A stretch of 64,000 nucleotides of DNA from an uncultured Eggerthellaceae bacterium. GTDB taxonomy: Bacteria; Actinomycetota; Coriobacteriia; Coriobacteriales; Eggerthellaceae. The position numbers and the translations under genes are program-made. The stretch is from NCBI GenBank assembly GCA_937892845.1, contig CALBGP010000032.1:1-64000 (forward strand), written 5' to 3'. This document shows positions 27,284-34,721 of the stretch, piece by piece (the first letter of the stretch is position 1; each line of letters starts with the position of its first letter). The notes beneath the pieces are model-generated. The model did not search any database. It saw nothing but the letters and a program-made list of their open reading frames with translations, and was not told the origin of the DNA.

Positions 27284-28510
27284 ATGGCCCTTAATGAAAA
27301 GAAGGTCAAACGCCTCATCGACATGATGAACGAAATGACCACCGTCAAAATCCCGCCTCTGCAACCTGTTATCCGATGCTTCGAGGCGGGTATGGATGAA
27401 GACATCCTGGAATATCTGCTTCGCGTGGGAACCGCCGGACATTCGAAGGAGACCCTCGAACGGCTTTACGCAACCATGCGCGCAACGGGCGAGATCTCGG
27501 CGAAACGGAGCTGGGATGAGCTCTGGGATGAACTCATGGTCATGAGCTTTCTCATCCCCCAGGAGAATGCGGACACCTATGAGCTTGCCTCCATCTTCCC
27601 TGGATGGATCGAACTTGCCACCTCTGGCCCGCGCACCGAACAGCGCATCGCCATCATGGAGAACTTCATGGAGTTCTGGCAGCTGCTCAAAAAGCTCAAC
27701 AAACCCCTGATCAGGCAACTCACCGACGCGAAGGGCGCGAAGAAACGCGACGCGGGTCTTGCCGCCATGGCCACACTGACCGCCGTGACTCCCGCGCGCG
27801 ATGCGTCGCACCGCGCGTCCAACCACACGGATCGCATTCCCGGTGCCGCACGGTCCATCTCCGTCGACGAACCCTTGACCAGCGAGCAGCGCGTGCTGAC
27901 GAAAGGCACAGCCTTCGAGATCCTGGCGCGGCACAAGGACAGCATCGCCGCCATGAACTGCATCTGTCGCAACCATAGGGAAATCGCCACGGGAGAAACG
28001 TGCGACCAGGGTATTCCCCTGCAAAGCTGCATGCCTGTGGGCGCCATCGCGCGCCAGCTGGTCGAATCCGGCGTGGCACGGCCCGTTCCCTACGAGGAAG
28101 CCGTTGCCATGATTGAAGATTTCGAGCGCAAAGGATGCATCCACACCACCTTCCACTACGCGGGCAAGGCCGACCATGAAGCCATGGCGATATGCAATTG
28201 CTGCACCGATTGCTGCCTGCTCTACGGAGGCTGGCAGAAGGGCTACGTCTCGAAAGTGCAGGTCAAATCCTTCAGCAGGCCGGCCATCGTGGACGAGAAG
28301 GCATGCACGGGCTGCAACCTCTGCGGCAAGTTCTGCCCCACCAAGGCGATCTGCTTCGACAAACGAACCGGCCGGCTCTCCTTCAGCTATGAAAACTGCA
28401 TAGGGTGCGGACAGTGCGTGACGCAGTGTCCCACAGGCGTCCAACGCATGGTGGCCGACGAACGCGCCGTTTACGTGAAGACCAGGAAACCGAGCGAAGC
28501 CGATGCATGA
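27284..28510 (+). CDS. Multi-cluster 4Fe-4S ferredoxin-like protein
   Basis: A 408-residue cytoplasmic iron-sulfur protein. The N-terminal 180 residues are helical with winged-helix-like character (EDILEYLLRVGTAGHSKETLERL). Then come a CICRNH...C...SCM region, a Cys-rich CNCCTDCC, and two classic ferredoxin motifs, CTGCNLCGKFCP and CIGCGQCVTQCP, near the C-terminus. Related proteins in anaerobes pass electrons to reductases, although the exact reaction of this group is not known to me. The stop overlaps the HypA-like ATG by 8 nt, so it is operonic with hypAB-like genes. Confidence 0.85.
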   Translation: MALNEKKVKRLIDMMNEMTTVKIPPLQPVIRCFEAGMDEDILEYLLRVGTAGHSKETLERLYATMRATGEISAKRSWDELWDELMVMSFLIPQENADTYELASIFPGWIELATSGPRTEQRIAIMENFMEFWQLLKKLNKPLIRQLTDAKGAKKRDAGLAAMATLTAVTPARDASHRASNHTDRIPGAARSISVDEPLTSEQRVLTKGTAFEILARHKDSIAAMNCICRNHREIATGETCDQGIPLQSCMPVGAIARQLVESGVARPVPYEEAVAMIEDFERKGCIHTTFHYAGKADHEAMAICNCCTDCCLLYGGWQKGYVSKVQVKSFSRPAIVDEKACTGCNLCGKFCPTKAICFDKRTGRLSFSYENCIGCGQCVTQCPTGVQRMVADERAVYVKTRKPSEADA

Positions 28511-28757
28511 GGGAGCCGTCTGCACCGAGATCATGGACATCGCGCAACGGGCAGCCGACAGAAACGGGCTGTCCAGAATCTCGCGCATCATCGTGGCATG
28601 CGGCCCCCATTCCTGTCTCAATGAGCAGGAGCTGAACTTCTATTTCCATGTGGCGCAAGAAGGCACCTGCATGGAAGGTGGCTGGATAACCGTGGAACGC
28701 GATGACGCGCTTGAAGGCATTGCGCAGATGTACGTCCGCTCCATCGAAGGAGAATGA
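28503..28757 (+). CDS. HypA-like protein lacking the zinc ribbon
   Basis: The 84-residue chain starts MHEGAVCTEIMDIA, with the His2-Glu3 nickel-binding start of HypA, and follows HypA through RIIVACGPHSCLNEQELNFYFHVA to the ITVERDD strand. HypA is normally about 115 residues, with two CxxC pairs forming a zinc ribbon. Here that domain is absent and the chain continues instead with a short helix. It sits between a ferredoxin-like gene (8-nt overlap) and hypB (4-nt gap). Nickel delivery without zinc control, or a different metal role, is an inference. Confidence 0.8.
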   Translation: MHEGAVCTEIMDIAQRAADRNGLSRISRIIVACGPHSCLNEQELNFYFHVAQEGTCMEGGWITVERDDALEGIAQMYVRSIEGE

Positions 28758-28761
28758 ACGC

Positions 28762-29397
28762 ATGAGAAGCATAGACGTTGGCGAAAACGTCCTGAACCGC
28801 AACAACCGCATCGCCACGCAGACCTTCGACGCACTGCGTGCGCGGGGAATCAAAATGGCCAACCTGCTGGGATCGCCTGGCGCGGGAAAGACCACGCTCA
28901 TAGAGGCGTTGGTGAAGTCGGGCGGACTCGACCCCCGCACCACGGCCGTCATCGAGGGCGACCTCTACACCGCGCAAGACGCCCTTCGCATGAAGGCGCT
29001 TGGCGTGCAGGCCATCCAGATCAATACCCAGGGCGCATGCCATCTTGAAGCGGACTCGGTGGCGCGCGCCCTAGACGCACTCGAGCTCGACGACGTGAAG
29101 ACCATCATCGTGGACAACGTGGGCAACCTGGTCTGCACTTCGGAGTTCATGCTTGGCGAATCCTTGCGCATCGGCGTGATATCCGTGACCGAGGGAAACG
29201 ATAAGCCCACCAAATACCCGCTCATGTTCCAGACGGCGGATGCGGTGGTGCTCAACAAGATCGATCTTGCGCCCTACACCGACTTCGACATGGAACGATT
29301 CCGCACAGACATCCGGTCGCTGACCGACGTTCCGATTCTTGCCTGTTCCGCACGCAGTCTAGAGGGCGTTGCGGATATCGCCGCGCTGCTTGCCTGA
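28762..29397 (+). CDS. hypB: HypB nickel-incorporation GTPase
   Basis: HypB is the GTPase that delivers nickel to hydrogenase or other nickel enzymes. The 211-residue protein has the P-loop GSPGAGKTTL, IEGDLYTAQDA, the metal-site Cys-His in GACHLEAD, DNVGNLVC and the guanine-specificity motif NKIDL. The His-rich N-terminal storage stretch found in some HypB proteins is missing. No hydrogenase structural gene lies in the window, so its client is elsewhere. The start at 28762 is four nt after the HypA-like stop. Confidence 0.93.
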   Translation: MRSIDVGENVLNRNNRIATQTFDALRARGIKMANLLGSPGAGKTTLIEALVKSGGLDPRTTAVIEGDLYTAQDALRMKALGVQAIQINTQGACHLEADSVARALDALELDDVKTIIVDNVGNLVCTSEFMLGESLRIGVISVTEGNDKPTKYPLMFQTADAVVLNKIDLAPYTDFDMERFRTDIRSLTDVPILACSARSLEGVADIAALLA

Positions 29398-29405
29398 GCG
29401 GCGGC

Positions 29406-29441
29406 GGGCGAGCGGCCTGCTCGCCGAGCGACCGCTCGCCC
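29406..29441 (+). terminator. GC-rich hairpin after hypB
   Basis: Arms GGGCGAGCGG and CCGCTCGCCC close a 16-nt loop nine nt after the hypB stop. Outer GGCGG/CCGCC bases could lengthen the stem. There is no T-run, so intrinsic termination is likely but not certain. Confidence 0.5.
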
Positions 29442-29657
29442 GTTGAACCGCCGCCTACCCGGCAGGTCGAACCGCGCCTTTCCCTCCTCGGCAGCCGCCA
29501 TGAGAATGCGAACATGCTTTGCTCGTATCCCCATGTCGGCTGTTTTCCCTTCATGGACACAGCAGGCCATCCAGCTGGCATAATATACGGTGCAAGTGCG
29601 TCACCGGATGCATCAGCATCCTGGCATCCGAACCTGAGCCCGAAGGGAGGACCTCCG

Positions 29658-30224
29658 ATGGAGATTCGCAATGCGGACCGCACGGCCGCCGACAGCCGCC
29701 TCCTCGTCCGTCGCACCACCGCCGCCGACCTAGATGACGTGATGGCGTTCTACATGCAGGTCATCGACGAAATGCAAGGCACGGACTTCGACGTGCGGTG
29801 GCGCAGGGGCGTGCACCCGTCCGACCAGCTCATCGCCGAGAGCACCGAACGTGGCGAATGCATCGTAGGCATTGCAGAAGACGGCGCCATCGCCTGCGCG
29901 ATGATCGTAAACCATGAGACCGCACCCGGCTACGAGGCAGCCTCATGGACGGTCGATGCTGAACCCGAGGAAACCGGTGTGATCCACGTGCTGGCCACGC
30001 TGCCGAAATACCACCACCGGGGCTTCGGCAAACAGCTCATCGCCGGCGCAGTTGAACTCTCGCGCGAAGCCGGGCTGAAAGTGCTGCGCCTGGATATGCT
30101 CCGCCACAACTGGCGCGGCCGCAAGCTCTACGAATCCTGCGGGTTCAAGCTCATCGGAACCTTCCCTCTGCATTACAAGCTGCTGGGCACTTCCGAACTC
30201 GACCTCTTCGAGCTCGCACTCTGA
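29658..30224 (+). CDS. GNAT family N-acetyltransferase
   Basis: A 188-residue GNAT enzyme, with VIHVLATLPKYHHRGFGKQLIAGAVE forming the acetyl-CoA loop (HHRGFGK) and NWRGRKLYESCGFKLIG the C-terminal motif B region. The ATG at 29658 follows GGGAGG with 7-nt spacing. It is monocistronic, and the inverted-repeat element follows its stop. The substrate is unknown. Confidence 0.88.
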   Translation: MEIRNADRTAADSRLLVRRTTAADLDDVMAFYMQVIDEMQGTDFDVRWRRGVHPSDQLIAESTERGECIVGIAEDGAIACAMIVNHETAPGYEAASWTVDAEPEETGVIHVLATLPKYHHRGFGKQLIAGAVELSREAGLKVLRLDMLRHNWRGRKLYESCGFKLIGTFPLHYKLLGTSELDLFELAL

Positions 30225-30275
30225 AGGGCGACGATCCGAAGGCGCAAGCTGCGATTCCGCAAAATATCGCCGAAC

Positions 30276-30470
30276 TGCACCGAAACCGAAGTCTTTCGGG
30301 TCCATATGCTCCTAAGGGATTGCACGTGCACAACCGCATTCCGCGCTGGATCTGCAGAAACCACCGCCATCAGGGGTTTTCCGATTCAGCGAGAAACCGA
30401 CTTCGACACCCTTAGCCCATTGGGCAGAAAAACGCGGACCGAAAACCCGAAACACTTCCGTTTCGATGCA
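30276..30470. repeat. Inverted-repeat element, copy A
   Basis: The ends of this 195-bp element are inverted repeats of about 26 bp with three mismatches (30276-30301 against 30445-30470). The shared core is CCGAAGTCTTTCGGGT on the left and the near-complement ACCCGAAACACTTCCG on the right. The same two cores recur at 31829 and 31946. The interior has no reading frame and differs from copy B. It lies between the GNAT and DUF559-like genes. It could be a MITE-like element or a structured RNA, with the ends pairing. Confidence 0.6.
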
Positions 30471-30519
30471 ACAATCGAGCTACTTCATCCAGGCCTCCGC
30501 CTTGATCAAACTGCGCGAC

Positions 30520-31620
30520 TCAAAATCGCCTCCCCTCAATCTCAAGCGAGAGCTCCAACGTTCTCTGCTTGCGAATCTGCACCGAACTTAACACGCGCTT
30601 GCGCAGTTCCAGCCTCTTCCTTATCGCATCGGCGATGGCATCAAGCGTCACCGAGCTGCAGATATCTACCTCTGAAACCTGAATGACCTTCCAACCTAAG
30701 CATTCCAAAGCATGGACCCGCTTGAAATCCCTGATGCGTTCATCGGGATCGCTATGATGCCGGCGACTCTCGTATTCGACATCGACACGCGCCTTCGGCC
30801 AGCACAGATCAGCCAGCAGAAAACGCCTCCCGGAAATCCGAGAAGCATCCCCCGATGCGTTTATGCGAAAGTTCATCGTAGGCATCCCCAGCCCTCTGCC
30901 ACCCATCCGAACAGGCAAACCCAAAAGCATCGCGAGCCTGGTCTCTTGAAACGATGCGGATCCATCCCGCACGAATCTGAGCAATCCATGCTCCATAAGC
31001 TTATCCGTGCCATAGATGCCCCGATTCCTCTCCAGAAACAAACTGAGCTTCCTTCTTGTTGAAAGAGGAGGCATTCCGCTGCGGTTGGCCGAACACGTCC
31101 GCAAGGTCGCATACGTTCCGACCACCTCGAACCCCAGAAGCATCGCCTCCACCAAGGAACGGCCTCGGCAGCACTGCACGAAAGCAAGCTCAGGGCACGC
31201 CGCATAAACTCCGTCGCCGACCCGAATGAATGCATTCGCCCCAAAATCCCGCGCACCCGAGTGCGCAGCTATGCCGCACGGCGAAGACCGCGTCCACTTC
31301 TCCCCCATCATGCAGTGGATTGGCGGAGTCGACACTGGCAGGAACTGTTCTGCACACAACCCGCCCGCCAAACGTCCCGAGCGCGGTTGGCAGATAGGGC
31401 CCGGATCGGCAGCCAACCCACCGGACAAGGCGTTGGACGAAACCTCCGTGCTCTGCAGCATGATTTCTCGCAAGAGCATGCGGGCATCTTCGAGCGGCGG
31501 AGGAGCAGGAGAGATCTCAGCGGAAAGAGGGATGCGGGAGCGGCGCAGGAGGTCGGGGCGCCACCTAAAAACATCCAATGCCGTACTATGGGAAAACACC
31601 ACTTCGGCCATTCGTGCCAC
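30520..31620 (-). CDS. DUF559-like protein with AbiEi-type N-terminus
   Basis: A 366-residue protein. The C-terminal 110 residues (LLADLCWPKARVDVEYESRRHH...RIRDFKRVHALECLGWKVIQVSE) have the D-x(n)-E-Y-S/E..H pattern of DUF559/Vsr-like endonuclease folds. The N-terminal part resembles AbiEi-type or winged-helix regions seen in coriobacterial proteins of this size, though that is weak. The gene is flanked on both sides by copies of the same inverted-repeat element. A nuclease role is inferred from the fold only. It is monocistronic. Confidence 0.72.
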   Translation of the reverse strand: MARMAEVVFSHSTALDVFRWRPDLLRRSRIPLSAEISPAPPPLEDARMLLREIMLQSTEVSSNALSGGLAADPGPICQPRSGRLAGGLCAEQFLPVSTPPIHCMMGEKWTRSSPCGIAAHSGARDFGANAFIRVGDGVYAACPELAFVQCCRGRSLVEAMLLGFEVVGTYATLRTCSANRSGMPPLSTRRKLSLFLERNRGIYGTDKLMEHGLLRFVRDGSASFQETRLAMLLGLPVRMGGRGLGMPTMNFRINASGDASRISGRRFLLADLCWPKARVDVEYESRRHHSDPDERIRDFKRVHALECLGWKVIQVSEVDICSSVTLDAIADAIRKRLELRKRVLSSVQIRKQRTLELSLEIEGRRF

Positions 31621-32114
31621 CCTCCCATCGCCAGAACAACGAAGTGAGCCGAATGATATCGAATAGACCTTGCTGCCATCCCATGGCGTTCTTGCCGAAA
31701 ACCGAGCGGTTCCTAACCACGTTCAATCCGGAATACAAACCGGACCAGCCCCAGCACTCCCGCAAAAACCATGGCATCACCCTTGCCGCGCCCAACGGAA
31801 GCCCAGCATCGGCTCTATTGCATCAATTCCGAAGTCTTTCGGGTTCTAAAGGGCTCCTCGACCGCACACCACCGGCAAGAAAAAGCAAAACCCCAGGTCG
31901 GTCAAACCGAGTGGCGGCGCACGAACATCTTGGCTCAAGGCTCGAACCCGAAACACTTCCGTTTCGGCGTCAAGCCACCCGAAAAAAGCCGCCAGAGGAT
32001 GAGGGACCAGAGACACCAGACTCCAGGGGACGCAAGACGCCCGAAAACGCAAGCCGCCCATCGAATGACGGACGGCTTGCTCGATAGAATCAGGGAAATT
32101 GCCTGAGCTGCAAC
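31621..32114. other. Non-coding region holding repeat copy B
   Basis: This 494-bp gap has no convincing gene: frames across it have atypical composition and no ribosome site. It contains the upstream region of the DUF559-like gene (31621 onward on the minus strand) and repeat copy B. Near 32050 there is a short C/G-rich stretch before the acetamidase stop. I see no tRNA or riboswitch. Confidence 0.5.
31818..31973. repeat. Inverted-repeat element, copy B
   Basis: It carries CCGAAGTCTTTCGGGT at 31829-31844 and ACCCGAAACACTTCCGTTTC at 31946-31965, both identical to the cores in copy A. The two cores are near-complements (14 of 16), and TTTCGGGTTC pairs perfectly with GAACCCGAAA. The outer left flank TTGCATC also matches the complement of copy A's right end. 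The interior (about 100 bp) is unlike copy A. Confidence 0.6.
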
Positions 32115-33011
32115 CTACAGCGTGAAACCGTAAGATTCGAGCACGTACTTGGGGACCATGAAACGAACGGTCTTCTGAGGATCGACCATCTGGCACACCT
32201 GCACATCGCCGACCAGCGAGAACAGCATCACAAGCTCATCTTCCGCAGCGCCGGTACGGGCAGAGACGATGCGCACCATCTCATGGACCGCGCCATCGGC
32301 GGCGGCATCCAGCGAATCAGCGGACACGATCACGCCCCAATGAGTTTCATTCTCGATCAGCGGCGTGGTCAAGGAAAGCTCGGGTACCGCCGTCAGCGTG
32401 ATCGTGGCGAAACCCGCAACCTCGGCACCGGACACGCTTATCTCGCCGTCACCCATGACGGCGTGCATATCGCCGCAGCCGAACAAGGCGCCGTCAACCG
32501 AAACGGGGAAATACAACGTGGCACCGGGAGCGATGGCGGTGTTGTCCATATTGCCGCCGTGGGCTCCGGGCGTTCCGCAGTTCACGGGCTCGCCGGCAGG
32601 AGCCACGCCGATGACGCCGATCATCGGGGCCACGGGGATGGACAGCTTCTCATTCCAGCGAACCGCCCCGTCCTCGATGGGCAGCACGCGCGTGCTCCAC
32701 GCGTTGAACATATCGCCGCACACGCCTTCGCCCTCGCCCGTGCAGCAGGCGATTTGGCCGTCGAGTTCAATGTCCTCGATCTTGACCTTGAGCGCCCCAC
32801 CGGCAACAGCCCCTTCGACGAAAACAGGGCCGGTAGCCGGATTGATCCGGTCCCAGTCGATGGAATCAAGCTCATCTTCAGGGCGCTGGACTTGGTTGCC
32901 GAAGCAATCCTTGGTGCGGATTCGCACCGTTTCACCCGAAGCAACCGTCAAAACCGGCTGCAAATCACGGTCAAACGAGTAGAAAATCGCATCATCGTTC
33001 AATTCGATCAT
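32115..33011 (-). CDS. Acetamidase/formamidase family protein
   Basis: A 298-residue beta-rich amidase of the FmdA/AmdA family, which releases ammonia from formamide or short-chain amides. Family segments are ASGETVRIRTKDCFGNQ, the GPVFVEGA loop, a central GGNMDNTAIAPGATLYFPVSVDGALFGCGDMHAVMGDGE (the conserved Asn/Asp and GDxHAxxGDGE metal region) and PKYVLESYGFTL. Length is normal. It is monocistronic and divergent from the PIN-TfoX_C gene. The natural substrate is unknown. Confidence 0.92.
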   Translation of the reverse strand: MIELNDDAIFYSFDRDLQPVLTVASGETVRIRTKDCFGNQVQRPEDELDSIDWDRINPATGPVFVEGAVAGGALKVKIEDIELDGQIACCTGEGEGVCGDMFNAWSTRVLPIEDGAVRWNEKLSIPVAPMIGVIGVAPAGEPVNCGTPGAHGGNMDNTAIAPGATLYFPVSVDGALFGCGDMHAVMGDGEISVSGAEVAGFATITLTAVPELSLTTPLIENETHWGVIVSADSLDAAADGAVHEMVRIVSARTGAAEDELVMLFSLVGDVQVCQMVDPQKTVRFMVPKYVLESYGFTL

Positions 33012-33265
33012 GCATGCCTCCTATTCAGTGGGCTCAACGAAACCTGATGGCATATGGTGGCGTGTGAAAGCCAACGAATCCATTACGCAATCATAGCCCA
33101 ACAGCGCACCGGACGTGCCGCCGAATGACCCGCGTGGCAGCCATTTCCGTAAACGACGTGCATTCCTCCCATTCGCCGACAAGAAAGCGCATAATGTCAC
33201 GGATGCGCAAGCCAACACGGATGCGCAGACCCGTGCGCCGCACGGAACCACCCCGATAGGAGAAT

Positions 33266-34465
33266 ATGATGAGACGCGGAAAGACCGCCAAGCATACCGA
33301 TGCGCCATCGCGCACCTTTTTCATAGACAGCGAGAACAACATCTGGAAGCTCTTCGAAGGCATGGAGCTGCTGACATCCTCGGATGCCGTGGTCATCTTC
33401 CATCGCGATGCCTTCCCGAAAAACCTGCGCAGCAAACTTGAGACCGCACCCGCGAAATTGGAGTGGATCAAGTGCGTCGACGCCGGCGTGAAAAACTCCA
33501 TGGACGTGCAGATCATCGCCGAGTTCGCCATGCGCGTGGCGAAGGGAACGTGCCGTACAGCCTACATCGTCAGCGAAGACAACGGGTTCACGCCCGCCAT
33601 CCACTACCTGCAGCGTGCCGCAGAAGGCAAGGACTTCGAGATGGCGCACGTCAAAAGCATTGAGACGGGAATTGCGCGCAGCATCGTCAACGGCATGGAG
33701 GCGCTTAAGTCGGCCTCCAGCGTAGACGAGGTTCGCCAGGCGCTGATCAGCGTTTACGGCAAAGACAACGCCGCGGCTCTCACGGAGCGCCTTGCCGCCG
33801 TGTTCGCCGGCAAGGACGATGAGCTTCCGCAAGTCGCGCGCTGCACCTACGATGTGGAGCCACTTAGCGACGCGGAGGGCGAAGAGGCAGCCGAACTCGA
33901 AGGCAACGCAACGACCTGCGAAAACGGCGCTGATTTCGACCTGATGGATGACGCATCCGAAGCGACCGAGGAGAGCAAGGCCGTCCAGTCGGCCGATGGG
34001 ACCGATGCGAACGACGATGCCGATGCGGCCGACGATGCCGATGCGGGCGATGGTGCCGACACAGGCGACGGAGCCGAGCCCGCTAGCGCCACCGAGCCCG
34101 CTAGCGCCACCGAGCCCGCAACCGCCACCGAACCCGCAACCGCCGGGGAGCCCTCCCTCATTTCGCTCAAAGGCATAGGCAAAACAGCCGTGGCCAAGCT
34201 CTCCCAGATAGGAATCGAAACACCGTCTCAGCTCAAAGCCGCAGGTGCCGTCTCGGCATGGACCAACATCAAAACCCTTGACGAGGCATTCGGCATCCGC
34301 TGGCTGTACGCCTTCGATGCAGCCATAGAAGGCGTGGGCCCGGAGCGCATCACGCGCAAACGTCGTGCCGCTTTGAAAGCCGAAGCCGAGGCCGTGCTGG
34401 GCACCGAGAAGCAGAACATGACGGAAGCCCCCGATACAGCAAGCGACGCTGGCGTCGGAGCCTAA
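33266..34465 (+). CDS. PIN/NYN-like nuclease domain fused to a TfoX C-terminal domain
   Basis: A 399-residue three-part protein. Residues of about 15-165 are a PIN/NYN-like fold (FFIDSENNIWKLF, DAVVIFHRD, KNSMDVQIIAEFAM, TAYIVSEDNGF), with the Asp/Glu residues placed as in such RNases. A long acidic, low-complexity linker follows (about 200-295, with EPASAT twice and EPATAT). The C-terminus LKGIGKTAVAKLSQIGI...FGIRWLYAFDAAIEGVG matches the TfoX_C helix-hairpin-helix domain. The start is either 33266 or 33269, both after TAGGAG. It may be an RNA- or DNA-acting enzyme, but the fusion's role is not known to me. Confidence 0.82.
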   Translation: MMRRGKTAKHTDAPSRTFFIDSENNIWKLFEGMELLTSSDAVVIFHRDAFPKNLRSKLETAPAKLEWIKCVDAGVKNSMDVQIIAEFAMRVAKGTCRTAYIVSEDNGFTPAIHYLQRAAEGKDFEMAHVKSIETGIARSIVNGMEALKSASSVDEVRQALISVYGKDNAAALTERLAAVFAGKDDELPQVARCTYDVEPLSDAEGEEAAELEGNATTCENGADFDLMDDASEATEESKAVQSADGTDANDDADAADDADAGDGADTGDGAEPASATEPASATEPATATEPATAGEPSLISLKGIGKTAVAKLSQIGIETPSQLKAAGAVSAWTNIKTLDEAFGIRWLYAFDAAIEGVGPERITRKRRAALKAEAEAVLGTEKQNMTEAPDTASDAGVGA

Positions 34466-34497
34466 ACCAGGACATCCGCCCGCCTTGACATCCAAGC

Positions 34498-34539
34498 GGC
34501 CATGAAAAAGCTTCGCCGCCGTGCAGCTTTTTCATGGCC
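34498..34539 (+). terminator. Strong terminator hairpin
   Basis: Perfect 15-bp arms, GGCCATGAAAAAGCT and its complement, close a 12-nt loop. It follows the PIN-TfoX_C stop by 32 nt. The T-rich right arm helps release. Confidence 0.75.
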
Positions 34540-34589
34540 CCCGTCACCACGCTCCGCGCAACGCCAAAACCCGCAACTCGAAAAACGCA

Positions 34590-34618
34590 GAAAGCCGCAG
34601 GCATAACCTGCGGCTTTC
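34590..34618. terminator. Second terminator, convergent region
   Basis: Perfect 12-bp arms GAAAGCCGCAGG and CCTGCGGCTTTC with a 5-nt loop, followed by CTTTTC on the plus strand and preceded by AAAAACGCA, so it can work both ways. It lies between the PIN-TfoX_C gene and the convergent reductase gene. Confidence 0.75.
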
Positions 34619-34721
34619 CTTTTCACGCCCCAACCCGTCCGAGAGAGAGGAGGGGAAGACGGGCGGGGCTCGAATTTAGCAATTCCACCCGGACGCGATG
34701 GCCCGGACCGGAGAAGATGGT

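Noticed and set aside
29514..29657. An upstream extension of the GNAT gene from an earlier ATG
   Set aside because: The extra 48 codons lack coding character, and the ATG at 29658 has a well-placed GGGAGG.
31578..32087. A 169-codon plus-strand open frame in the gap after the DUF559-like gene
   Set aside because: It crosses repeat copy B, has Pro/Arg/Lys-rich nonsense composition and no ribosome site.
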